Of a DNA stretch of 30,911 bases, positions 24,267 through 30,911 are shown piece by piece. Within the stretch, counting starts at the first letter, position 1. Each line of letters opens with the position of its first letter. The DNA is taken from NCBI GenBank assembly GCA_049324315.1, contig JBMOKU010000071.1, positions 1 to 30,911 on the forward strand, given 5' to 3'. The stretch comes from JBMOKU01 sp049324315. Its GTDB lineage: Bacteria; Bacillota; Clostridia; Peptostreptococcales; Thermotaleaceae. Position numbers and translations under genes: made by a program. The notes below the pieces were generated by a model. That model saw only the letters and a program-made list of their open reading frames with translations, did no database searches and was not told the DNA's origin.

Positions 24267-24304
24267 AAACCCGTACTGCATATTAGATTACAGCACGGGT
24301 TTTC
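24267..24304 (+). terminator. Terminator of the sigma/anti-sigma operon
   Basis: AACCCGT-A-CTG / CAG-C-ACGGGTT with a 10-base loop is followed by TTCATC on the plus strand. The stem may also end transcripts from the convergent small gene at 24336-24791. Confidence 0.75.
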
Positions 24305-24335
24305 ATCATATTTTTATGTTTTGGGATAAATAGTT

Positions 24336-24791
24336 TTAATTTGCACTAATGATTTCGGAATAAGCTGTTTGTGTTTCTATTTTGGAGCCATTAGTAACCT
24401 TATGAACTGAGTAAACTCTATACTTATATCCTGTAGATACCCCATACACTTTGCTTGTACTAACATAATCTGTGCCACCCAAGCTCTTATCAAAGCTATA
24501 GATAGTCACCCATTTTTTTGTAGAAGAATTATACTGCTGTAAAGCTACATTTACATAAATTTTATCTGCTTCATTTCTACTCTCTGTATATCCTTTAACC
24601 AGAAACACACCGCTTCCTCTATAATTAATTTCACCTCCCCAATCACTCAGATATTGTAGCGATTCCATCAATTTGTAAATGGTAGTATCCCCTTTCTTAA
24701 AGGATTCTACATCATTACTTTTCGCACTCGCCACCCCCGTTAGTGATATACAAAGGATAAAACTTACCAAAATTGATACAATTTTTTTCAT
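24336..24791 (-). CDS. Small secreted protein of unknown function
   Basis: The 151-residue product has a clear signal peptide (KKIVSILVSFILCISLTG) with a likely cut at VASA|KS. The mature 126 residues look like a compact beta-sandwich: alternating strands such as IYVNVALQQYNSSTKKWVTI and GYKYRVYSVHKV, with few charged clusters and no cysteine. The pattern recalls small secreted DUF6147-like proteins of Clostridia, but I am not sure of that assignment. AGGGGG lies 9 bases before the ATG. A hairpin with a U run (24836-24875) sits in front of the gene. Confidence 0.72.
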   Translation of the reverse strand: MKKIVSILVSFILCISLTGVASAKSNDVESFKKGDTTIYKLMESLQYLSDWGGEINYRGSGVFLVKGYTESRNEADKIYVNVALQQYNSSTKKWVTIYSFDKSLGGTDYVSTSKVYGVSTGYKYRVYSVHKVTNGSKIETQTAYSEIISAN

Positions 24792-24840
24792 TTTCTAAAG
24801 CCCCCTTTTTATTTTGTATAAACTAAGACCCCCCAAGACC

Positions 24841-24875
24841 AAAAAAGTTGCAAAAAATTTCTATTTTTTTGCAAC
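24841..24875 (-). terminator. Terminator-like hairpin ahead of the small secreted protein gene
   Basis: GTTGCAAAAAA (24847-24857) and TTTTTTGCAAC (24865-24875) form an 11-base stem. On the minus strand the next bases are TTTTTTGG. It lies 50-85 bases upstream of the secreted protein's start, so it could be an attenuator in that leader or block incoming transcription. Confidence 0.5.
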
Positions 24876-24952
24876 AAAATGGAAACTCGGCAGTCTTTAT
24901 TTATGAATGATCACTAAACAAAGATATAAAGATATGTAGTATTTTAGGTTTT

Positions 24953-25129
24953 AACCTGAGTTCCCGAAATGTATAACAAGGAATCCTCAAACCCATTGAA
25001 AACACCGAGTTTCTGCTCTCGTTATAAATAGCAATGTGTAACGATGATATCTAATACCGTAAATCGTCAAACCATTGATTTTTCTGGATTTTGAATTTTA
25101 CATCGTTACACTTTGCGGGAACTTAGGTT
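24953..25129. repeat. Inverted-repeat-bounded noncoding element, MITE-like
   Basis: The 25 bases at 24953-24977 (AACCTGAGTTCCCG...) match the reverse complement of 25105-25129 at 21 of 25 positions. Inside, GTGTAACGATG (25036-25046) is repeated perfectly inverted at 25101-25111. The internal part codes for nothing apparent. The structure fits a miniature transposable element or the remnant of an insertion sequence; flanking target duplications were not identified. Confidence 0.55.
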
Positions 25130-25179
25130 TTAAATAACTTGCTCAATATACTATGAGTATGGAAAAAAGGAGTGATTTG

Positions 25180-25209
25180 ATGAAATATCCACGTCCACCT
25201 AACAAGTAA
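25180..25209 (+). CDS. Possible 9-residue peptide or leader ORF (MKYPRPPNK)
   Basis: ATG is preceded at 7 bases by AAAAAAGGAG, a strong ribosome binding site, and the frame ends after nine codons. The peptide is basic and proline-rich (Pro4, Pro6, Pro7). Good initiation on such a short frame is unusual. It could be a leader peptide that stalls ribosomes, a secreted signal, or chance. It lies 108 bases ahead of the secreted protein gene at 25318. Confidence 0.35.
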   Translation: MKYPRPPNK

Positions 25210-25317
25210 AATGTGAGCTTTCCAAATAAAAGAGATACTCCAACGTTAATTTTTTACTTCGTACACTTGCTTTGATTTTTATTCTAGAAAAATTTTAAAA
25301 ACCCCAAGGAGGTTAAT

Positions 25318-25995
25318 ATGAAAAGAAAACTATCTATTTTTTTAGTCGTTGCGACACTATTCACAACTTGTTTTGCGAGTGCCGAAACAAACAATGACGG
25401 TATTAAAAGTCAAGATTACACCTATTCAATTGATGGCGAAAAAGCATCTTACAAAATCACAGATAATGAAGATAAAAGAATCGTCACATTGTCCTCTAAA
25501 AATAAAACCGATTCAACTGTAGTACTCAATAAGTCTACTGGGGAAATAAGCCTAGACGGTGAAGTAATCGCTCATGTTGAAAGCGCCGATGAGAACAGCA
25601 AAAAAATTTCAACCGATTCAACTTACAGTATAGCATCTGGTACTTCATGGTCTTCAACTCCTTTTTATGGTAAAAGTTCTGATTATACAAAGTACCTTGG
25701 CAAGTACAGAAATAATGTAGCGCTTAGTGAAGCAGCGATCAATGGGGGAAGAGCCGTAGTCATCGCTGTTTTAATTGCCGCCTGCGGAATAACTGGCTGG
25801 ACTGGTGGATTGATCTTTTCAATTGTCGCCAATGAAATTATTAGTCGAGCTTTACCTTACGTATATTATGAAAACAAAAAATATCAACATAAGTCTTTAC
25901 CTGGCTACTGGAAAAATAATTTCCAATATTATCGGAACAGTGATTTCACAAGCCCAATTGGAGATAACACTGTCGTATATAGTACGAGTTGGTAA
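25318..25995 (+). CDS. Secreted protein with internal hydrophobic domain, toxin/bacteriocin-like
   Basis: The 225-residue product has a signal peptide (KRKLSIFLVVATLFTTCFA) with a likely cut at ASA|ET (22/23). The mature N-terminal half is hydrophilic and repeats Ser/Thr/Asp/Lys strands. It then has a WSSTPFYGKSSDYTKYLGKY segment, a long hydrophobic stretch (about 145-178, with Cys156 and several Gly), and an aromatic tail (YYENKKYQH, YWKNNFQYY). A hydrophobic core inside a secreted pro-protein recalls SdpC-type or other class II-like bacteriocin precursors, but I do not recognise a family. AGGAGG lies 5 bases before the ATG. It sits 5 bases ahead of a small polytopic membrane gene, which may be its immunity or partner protein. 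Confidence 0.7.
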   Translation: MKRKLSIFLVVATLFTTCFASAETNNDGIKSQDYTYSIDGEKASYKITDNEDKRIVTLSSKNKTDSTVVLNKSTGEISLDGEVIAHVESADENSKKISTDSTYSIASGTSWSSTPFYGKSSDYTKYLGKYRNNVALSEAAINGGRAVVIAVLIAACGITGWTGGLIFSIVANEIISRALPYVYYENKKYQHKSLPGYWKNNFQYYRNSDFTSPIGDNTVVYSTSW

Positions 25996-26000
25996 TCTAC

Positions 26001-26318
26001 ATGATAATAGTTACTTCGATTTTATTATTGCTTTTCACTGTATTTTTTTTGGTTCGTTATCAGTGGCAAGTAAAAGGCATACGTTTGATTATTGTCATTG
26101 GCCTAGGGATAATTATTTCACATGTTATTAAGATTTTAGTTTCAAATACAATAACTTTTTCTGATCCTGCTAGTTTCCCCATAAATACAATAAGCAGCAT
26201 TGCTGCTTTAATGAATATTAGCGCTTTTCTAATATTGTGGAATAAAGAAAAAAAAGTCAATAAATCTTCATATATGTATCTATTATTTGCACTAGTGCTA
26301 TTATTCATTTCATGGTAG
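26001..26318 (+). CDS. Small polytopic membrane protein, possible immunity protein
   Basis: The 105-residue product is almost all membrane: about four hydrophobic segments (1-19, 27-48, 62-82, 91-105), with basic loops (RYQWQVKGIR, WNKEKKVNKSS). No family recognised. The ATG at 26001 starts 5 bases behind the upstream stop; an in-frame TTG at 25989 would overlap it by 7 bases, so translation is probably coupled. Two hairpin terminators follow. Its position suggests a role tied to the secreted protein, such as immunity or processing (inference). Confidence 0.65.
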   Translation: MIIVTSILLLLFTVFFLVRYQWQVKGIRLIIVIGLGIIISHVIKILVSNTITFSDPASFPINTISSIAALMNISAFLILWNKEKKVNKSSYMYLLFALVLLFISW

Positions 26319-26361
26319 CTATATTGAGAAACAAAGGTAAGAACAAATTGTGTAGTCACGC

Positions 26362-26392
26362 GCCAATTTTTATTAATTGGCTCTCTTTTTTA
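26362..26392 (+). terminator. Terminator of the secreted/membrane protein pair
   Basis: GCCAATT / AATTGGC with a 6-base loop is followed by TCTCTTTTTT on the plus strand. Confidence 0.65.
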
Positions 26393-26418
26393 AGCATTAA
26401 ATAAATAATTATTCGAAT

Positions 26419-26461
26419 AACCAAATCGACACTAGTATCGGGTGTCGATTTGGTTTCTTTG
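26419..26461 (+). terminator. Second hairpin terminator
   Basis: The 14-base perfect stem AACCAAATCGACAC / GTGTCGATTTGGTT with a 9-base loop is followed by TCTTTGT. It backs up the preceding terminator and may isolate the next gene pair. Confidence 0.6.
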
Positions 26462-26515
26462 TATATAGTAGAATATCTCCATAAAAACGCAAGGTAAAAG
26501 TGGGGTGAATGGTCT

Positions 26516-26812
26516 ATGGTAAAAAGAAATATTAAGGAAAAATGGGTATTAAGGATTATTATTGTTATTACTATATTATTTGGAATCTATTATATAGGGA
26601 TCATACATTCTGCATATATTACAGAGATTGAAAAAATTCCTAAGAATACTAGTTTTTTTTTTCAGATAAATGTTAAAAACCAACCTATGATTTGTTCAGA
26701 GAAAATTTATAACAACATAAAAAAGGGTAACAAATATGTTATAATATATAAATATCACAGATTATTTCCAAAATTAGTTTTTGTAAAACAAATAGAGGCC
26801 TATAAGGAATGA
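26516..26812 (+). CDS. Small membrane-anchored protein of unknown function
   Basis: The 98-residue product has basic residues at the start, one membrane segment (about 11-31, VLRIIIVITILFGIYYIGII) and an outside domain with beta-strand-like segments (FFFQINVKNQPMICSEKIY, KYVIIYKYHRLFPKLVFV). GGGGTG precedes the ATG. It may be paired with the next gene, which has the same layout (one helix plus small beta domain) and overlaps or closely follows it. AT content is higher than in the core genes nearby. Confidence 0.6.
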   Translation: MVKRNIKEKWVLRIIIVITILFGIYYIGIIHSAYITEIEKIPKNTSFFFQINVKNQPMICSEKIYNNIKKGNKYVIIYKYHRLFPKLVFVKQIEAYKE

Positions 26813-26850
26813 ATATAAACATTGATATTACTATCACACAAGGTGATTGG

Positions 26851-27207
26851 ATGAATTATATCGACTGGACAAATACAAAAACCTATGTAGCTATTTTCCT
26901 AATTATCTGTCAACTATGCATAATTTTGATTTTTCTCCGAATGCTTTATAATCTAATCAAGGCACCCATCGAAACCGTTCCTGCAACACTAATATCGAAA
27001 AAAATATTGATGAAAGCTCATAGTAGAGCAGGCGGCATCTATGCATTATATGTACTTACCTTTCAGCTGGAAAATGGTGAAATAAAAGAGCTTCTTGCAA
27101 AACCACATGAATACGCCGTCTTCTTGGAGGATAATTACGGGCTATTAAGCTATAAAAATACTAATTTCAAAGGCTTTTATATAGAAAAAGTAAATATATC
27201 TAACTAA
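26851..27207 (+). CDS. Small membrane protein resembling DUF2500
   Basis: From ATG 26851 the product has 118 residues: one membrane segment (about 11-34) followed by a small domain with the pattern of DUF2500 proteins (VPATLISKKILM, then YALYVLTFQLENGEIKELL, and YGLLSYKNTNFKGFYIEK). That assignment is from memory and tentative. AGG lies 7 bases upstream. An ATG at 26809 that overlaps the preceding stop (ATGA) would add 14 residues and is a possible alternative. Its role is unknown. Confidence 0.6.
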   Translation: MNYIDWTNTKTYVAIFLIICQLCIILIFLRMLYNLIKAPIETVPATLISKKILMKAHSRAGGIYALYVLTFQLENGEIKELLAKPHEYAVFLEDNYGLLSYKNTNFKGFYIEKVNISN

Positions 27208-27254
27208 ACTTGAATAGTTAGATATAACTGTTCGAGAGGTTAAATGGCTCATGT

Positions 27255-27321
27255 TTATAAAAACACAAACCCCCTTGAATTAACGACTTTGAACTTTTCA
27301 AAATCATTAACAAGGGGGTTT
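27255..27321 (-). terminator. Long palindromic terminator between convergent genes
   Basis: AAACCCCCTTG (27267-27277) and CAAGGGGGTTT (27311-27321) enclose a second near-perfect stem TTAACGACTTTGAA / TTCAAAATCATTAA, giving a 55-base hairpin. On the minus strand TTTGTGTTTTTAT follows, which fits the end of the aconitase operon; it may also stop plus-strand transcripts. Confidence 0.75.
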
Positions 27322-27359
27322 ACAGTAACCTCATCACTCAACTCAGGTGTTTTTATTTC

Positions 27360-28367
27360 TTATAGATACTTCTGCAATTTTTCACAAATCGCTTCCGTAA
27401 TTTCATCTGTGGATGCCGTTCCTCCCAGATCTCTGGTCAGTACCTTTCCTTCCTCTAGTACTTCTTCAATAGCTTTCTTTACCGCATCTGCTGCCTTATA
27501 CTCCTTGATGTGGGTCAACAGCATGGCTCCCGACAGAATACAGGCTATAGGGTTTGCCATATTTTTTCCTGCGATATCCGGTGCGCTGCCGTGGACGGCT
27601 TCAAATAAGGCCATCGTTTCGCCGATATTGGCTCCTGGCACTAGGCCAAGCCCGCCAACCAGTCCGGCTCCCAGGTCAGAAACAATATCGCCATATAGAT
27701 TTGGCAGTAAAAGTACGTCATATTTCTGTGGATACATGACCAACTGCATGCACATGTTATCCACAATTACCTCTTCATAGTGGATATCTGGATATTTCTC
27801 CGCTACTTTCTGTGCACATCGGATAAATAATCCATCTGTTTTTTTCATGATGTTTGCCTTATGAACTGCTGTTACCTTTTTTCTGCCATTTTCTCTGGCA
27901 TATTGGAAGGCGAACTCCGCAATTCTGGTAGAAGCTTTTTCCGTAATCACCTTGATGGATTCCGTTACACCCGGTGCCAGTTCATGCTCGATGCCTGCAT
28001 ATAAATCCTCTGTATTTTCCCTGAATACCACCAGGTCCACATTTTGAAAAGGCGTCTGAACTCCCGGCAGATTCTTTATGGGTCTTACATTGGCATATAA
28101 ATCATATTTTTGTCTCAAGGTTACATTAATACTTTTAAAACCCTTGCCTACCGGTGTGGTAATAGGTCCTTTGATGACAATCTTATTTTTCTCAATACTT
28201 TCCATCAACGCTTCGGGAAGGTAGCTTCCTGTTTCCTTATAGGCTTCCTCTCCTCCGTTTACAATTTCCCAATCGATTTTCACACCTGTACTGTCCAGTA
28301 CTTTTTTCGCTGCGAAGGCCACTTCCGGCCCGATACCGTCTCCCGGTATCAATGTTACCTTTACCAT
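27360..28367 (-). CDS. icd: NAD-dependent isocitrate dehydrogenase (isocitrate/isopropylmalate dehydrogenase family)
   Basis: This 335-residue enzyme decarboxylates isocitrate to 2-oxoglutarate. The family start TLIPGDGIGPEV and signature NLYGDIVSDLGAGLVGGLGL are visible. The substrate loop SINVTLRQKYDLYANVRP has Ser and Asn positions typical of isocitrate dehydrogenases rather than isopropylmalate dehydrogenases. The short length fits the NAD-dependent type. GGGGGTG lies 6 bases before the ATG. It is directly downstream of the aconitase gene (12 bases), which strongly supports isocitrate as substrate. Homoisocitrate or tartrate activity is less likely. Confidence 0.9.
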   Translation of the reverse strand: MVKVTLIPGDGIGPEVAFAAKKVLDSTGVKIDWEIVNGGEEAYKETGSYLPEALMESIEKNKIVIKGPITTPVGKGFKSINVTLRQKYDLYANVRPIKNLPGVQTPFQNVDLVVFRENTEDLYAGIEHELAPGVTESIKVITEKASTRIAEFAFQYARENGRKKVTAVHKANIMKKTDGLFIRCAQKVAEKYPDIHYEEVIVDNMCMQLVMYPQKYDVLLLPNLYGDIVSDLGAGLVGGLGLVPGANIGETMALFEAVHGSAPDIAGKNMANPIACILSGAMLLTHIKEYKAADAVKKAIEEVLEEGKVLTRDLGGTASTDEITEAICEKLQKYL

Positions 28368-28379
28368 GATCTACACCCC

Positions 28380-30302
28380 CTAAGCTTCCTTTGCAAAGTT
28401 TAAGTAACCGCCTTTTATTAAAATATCCACATCCCGTTGAGATCCAGTGAACTTCAATGAATAACTAGTATCCTTGGTTTTATTGTACAGTTTGATTTCC
28501 TCTCCCTTGCTCATGGCACCTTCTATGTTTTCCATAACCAATTCATCCATTAGATCAATAGTGTCATAATCCTCTTTATTTACAAATTCCAGAGGCAGGA
28601 TGCCGCTGTTGATCAGGTTGGCACGATGAATCCTAGCAAAGGACTTTGCCACGATAGCTTTGATCCCCAGATACAAAGGCACTAAGGCCGCATGTTCCCT
28701 GCTGGAACCCTGTCCGTAATTCTCCCCACCTACAATAAATCCCCCGCCGATCTCTTTGCTTCTCTTCCAGAAGTCTTTATCAATGAGGTGGAAACAATAC
28801 TCTGCCAAATAAGGTATATTAGATCGATATGGCAGCAGGCTGGCATTGGATGGCATGATATCATCTGTCGTAATATTATCTCCCGTCTTTAGCACAACCT
28901 TGCCTTCCATTTTCTCTGTTAGTGCCTTATTGATAGGGAATGGCTTGATATTTGGCCCCATCTTAACCTCCACAGCTTTTCTGTTCTCAGGAGGGTAGAC
29001 TACATAATTGTCGCTTTGTCTAAAGACATCCGGTACATCGATGACAGGATATACACCAGAAGTTCTGCCATCTGTCAAGCAGCCTGTTATGGCTGATACC
29101 GCTGCTGTTTCAGGACTCACCAAGTACACTTGGGCATCAGCTGTACCGCTTCTGCCTTTAAAGTTACGGTTAAAGGTTCGTAAGGATACACCACCGGATT
29201 TCGGTGACTGACCCATTCCGATACATGGACCGCAGGAAGATTCTAAAATTCTGGCTCCTGCTTTAATCAAATCAGCCAAGGCTCCGTTCTCCGCCATCAT
29301 TGCTAGTATTTTACTGGATCCCGGTGATATGACAAGACTCACATCAGGATGTACTTTTTTCCCTTTTAAGATAGCAGCTACTTTCATTAGATCCGTATAG
29401 GAAGAATTGGTACAGCTTCCGATGGCCACTTGATCTACTTTAATAGCGCCTATATTTTCCACCGTATCTACGTTATCAGGACTGTGGGGTTTTGCAGCCA
29501 AAGGCACTAATGCTGATAAGTCTACTTCCAGCACCTCGTCGTATATTGCATTTTCGTCGCCAGCTAAGGCCACCCAGTCACCTTCTCGTCCTTGGGAGGC
29601 TAAATATTTTCTTGTCTCCTCATCGCTTGGGAAAAGAGATGTGGTTGCGCCCAACTCGGCACCCATGTTGGTAATGGTGGCTCTATCCGTAACTGAAAGA
29701 TTTTTTACACCATCTCCCGTATATTCCACGATTTTCCCTACGCCACCCTTAACCGTTAGCTTCTGCAGTACATATAAAATAACGTCCTTTGCAGAGACCC
29801 AAGGCTTCAGTTCTCCTGTTAGTCGTACATTCAATACCTTTGGAACCTTTAAGTAATAAATTCCCTTCGCCATGGCTACAGCTACATCCAAACCACCGGC
29901 ACCAATACTTATCATGCCCAACCCGCCACAGGTAGGTGTATGACTGTCAGAGCCCAACAATGTACCTCCAGGCTTCCCATAATTCTCTAGATGAAGTTGA
30001 TGACAAATTCCATTCCCTGGCTTTGAAAAAACGATGCCGTATTTTGCTGCTGCTGTCTGAATAAATAAATGGTCATCTGCATTTTCGAATCCTGTTTGCA
30101 GCGTGTTATGATCAATATAAGCTACTGACAGGTCCGTCTGAATACTGTCAATACCCATGGATTCCAGTTGAAGATACACCATGGTCCCCGTAGAATCCTG
30201 AGTCAAGGTCTGATCGATTTTGATTCCAATTTCCTCACCAGTCTTTAGATTGCCACTAATTAAATGACTTTCTAAGATCTTATAAGCCAAACTCTTTCCC
30301 AC
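28380..30302 (-). CDS. acn: Aconitate hydratase
   Basis: This 640-residue enzyme interconverts citrate and isocitrate with a 4Fe-4S cluster. The cluster ligands are seen in IGSCTNSS and in ESSCGPCIGMG, and the substrate-binding GSDSHTPTCGGLGM and the C-terminal swivel domain (YGQGSSREHAALVP) are present. The short form is closer to mitochondrial-type aconitases than to AcnA of about 890 residues. GTG at 30302 is preferred: AAGGAGG lies 8 bases upstream and the protein then begins MGKSLAYKILESHL, like its relatives; ATG at 30326 would place that site inside the gene. It leads the acn-icd operon. Substrate could in principle be methyl- or homo-aconitate, but the icd partner argues for citrate. 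Confidence 0.93.
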   Translation of the reverse strand: MGKSLAYKILESHLISGNLKTGEEIGIKIDQTLTQDSTGTMVYLQLESMGIDSIQTDLSVAYIDHNTLQTGFENADDHLFIQTAAAKYGIVFSKPGNGICHQLHLENYGKPGGTLLGSDSHTPTCGGLGMISIGAGGLDVAVAMAKGIYYLKVPKVLNVRLTGELKPWVSAKDVILYVLQKLTVKGGVGKIVEYTGDGVKNLSVTDRATITNMGAELGATTSLFPSDEETRKYLASQGREGDWVALAGDENAIYDEVLEVDLSALVPLAAKPHSPDNVDTVENIGAIKVDQVAIGSCTNSSYTDLMKVAAILKGKKVHPDVSLVISPGSSKILAMMAENGALADLIKAGARILESSCGPCIGMGQSPKSGGVSLRTFNRNFKGRSGTADAQVYLVSPETAAVSAITGCLTDGRTSGVYPVIDVPDVFRQSDNYVVYPPENRKAVEVKMGPNIKPFPINKALTEKMEGKVVLKTGDNITTDDIMPSNASLLPYRSNIPYLAEYCFHLIDKDFWKRSKEIGGGFIVGGENYGQGSSREHAALVPLYLGIKAIVAKSFARIHRANLINSGILPLEFVNKEDYDTIDLMDELVMENIEGAMSKGEEIKLYNKTKDTSYSLKFTGSQRDVDILIKGGYLNFAKEA

Positions 30303-30819
30303 ACAAACAACCTCCTTAATATCCATGGATTTATTACCCTATGTAAGAACTTTAAAAATAGGCTACTGTATCCTGGATTTTGTATTTATGTATACAATTA
30401 TACTAGTGCGCCTTTTGAAAAGTCAATAGTAAATTTATATTTTTCTGAAAGTTAAATTATCCAATTTTGCATTTATACCTTTTCCAAAAAACTATATCCC
30501 TTCTGAACTTTGATATACTGAGGACTTAAAAACTTTTTCAAGGTTAAAACGAAAGATAAATGCATAAAAATTGCACTTGCTAATTATTCTATATAACTAG
30601 TTCTTCCCTAATAAGACACCCTTGTCAGAAGTTTTAATAATTCTTGTATGTTTATTTATTTACATTTTCTCACCCGAAAGCATGCCTAGAGTACGGCTAA
30701 CCGCTAACGACTAACCTCGTATTTGGATCTTTCCTAGAACCGAAGTAAAAACTAGTAAATAAATCACGCTTTAAACTTGGACATCTATATAGATCTGGAA
30801 TTGTAAAACTAAATAATTA
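30303..30819. other. Noncoding region upstream of the aconitase gene
   Basis: About 500 bases. The aconitase promoter is at 30397-30426. Further right are AT-rich sequence, a 19-base copy of the argC promoter region (30641-30659) and a short TTAGCGG-type repeat (30693-30714). I see no gene. Confidence 0.6.
30397..30426 (-). promoter_or_regulatory. Promoter of the aconitase operon
   Basis: On the minus strand TTGACT (30426-30421) and TATAAT (30402-30397) are 18 bases apart. TTGTATACATAAATACA directly after the -10 is a partial palindrome that could bind a regulator. Confidence 0.75.
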
Positions 30820-30911
30820 TTATTTGTAGTAATATCTACCATATACCCGTTGTTTAACCTCTGCTTTATGCGCATTAACATAGGTTTGAAATTTCTTTAT
30901 AGCTGTTAGCA
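30820..30911 (-). CDS. Possible 3' end of an unidentified gene, cut by the right edge
   Basis: One minus-strand frame is open from the edge for 29 codons and ends at TAA (30820-30822). It encodes a basic, helical-looking tail (AIKKFQTYVNAHKAEVKQRV, then YGRYYYK). The residue mix looks more like protein than random AT-rich DNA, but the piece is too short to identify and no terminator follows. Confidence 0.3.
   Translation of the reverse strand, partial: LTAIKKFQTYVNAHKAEVKQRVYGRYYYK

Larger units (their letters stand above)
24792..25317. other. Noncoding stretch with nested inverted repeats
   Basis: About 525 bases without a standard gene. It holds a terminator-like hairpin on the minus strand (24836-24875), an inverted-repeat-bounded element (24953-25129), and a 9-codon reading frame with a strong ribosome binding site (25180-25209). 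The last 100 bases before the next gene are AT-rich and show no obvious promoter. Confidence 0.6.

Noticed and set aside
27244..27780. 178-codon plus-strand reading frame
   Set aside because: It is the antisense of the isocitrate dehydrogenase gene for most of its length and begins inside a terminator palindrome.
1..30911. CRISPR arrays, rRNA, tRNA and intact transposase or integrase genes
   Set aside because: None was recognised on either strand by reading; no regular spaced repeats or conserved RNA gene sequences were seen.

Overview
The window comes from an AT-rich, low-GC Gram-positive genome, most likely a spore-forming Clostridia relative of the Alkaliphilus type. This rests on strong AGGAGG ribosome binding sites, sigma-A type promoters, U-tailed hairpin terminators, an AhrC/ArgR-like arginine regulon, PyrR-type attenuation and a Gram-positive sucrose phosphorylase. 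No rRNA, tRNA, CRISPR array or intact transposase was seen. Genus assignment is inference only.

Left third (1-9.7 kb, all minus strand): a dCache-type chemoreceptor, then a sugar module. The module has a sugar-binding lipoprotein, two MalF/MalG-type permeases and a PfkB sugar kinase in one operon, a separately promoted GH13 sucrose phosphorylase (GtfA type), and a LacI-family regulator. The logic is sucrose uptake, phosphorolysis to glucose 1-phosphate plus fructose, and phosphorylation of the fructose. Three related LacI-type operators sit at the three promoters. No ATPase gene for the importer is present. REP-like inverted repeats lie on both sides of the regulator.

Middle (9.7-22.9 kb): an HD-GYP cyclic-di-GMP phosphodiesterase-type gene lies directly behind a clear cyclic-di-GMP-I riboswitch. 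Next come a GntR/FCD regulator and an operon of a degenerate glutaminase-like gene, carA and carB (carbamoyl phosphate synthase). That operon is preceded by a PyrR-type pyrimidine attenuator and, further downstream, a second promoter overlapped by an arginine-repressor-like box, so pyrimidines and arginine appear to control it separately. An iron-sulfur flavoprotein gene and the arginine genes follow: argBD (minus) diverging from argCJ (plus).

Right third (22.9-30.9 kb): an ECF sigma factor with a membrane anti-sigma-type partner, then an accessory stretch. This holds a small secreted protein, an inverted-repeat-bounded noncoding element, a 9-codon proline-rich ORF with a strong ribosome binding site, a secreted toxin-like protein overlapping a small polytopic membrane protein, and two coupled small membrane proteins. 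The window closes with an aconitase-isocitrate dehydrogenase operon, which would supply 2-oxoglutarate for glutamate and hence arginine, and with the tail of an unidentified gene at the right edge.

The most notable points are the pseudo-glutaminase encoded ahead of carA, the two-tier (PyrR plus ArgR) control of the car operon, the cyclic-di-GMP riboswitch/phosphodiesterase feedback pair, and the small secreted/membrane protein module at 25.2-26.4 kb.
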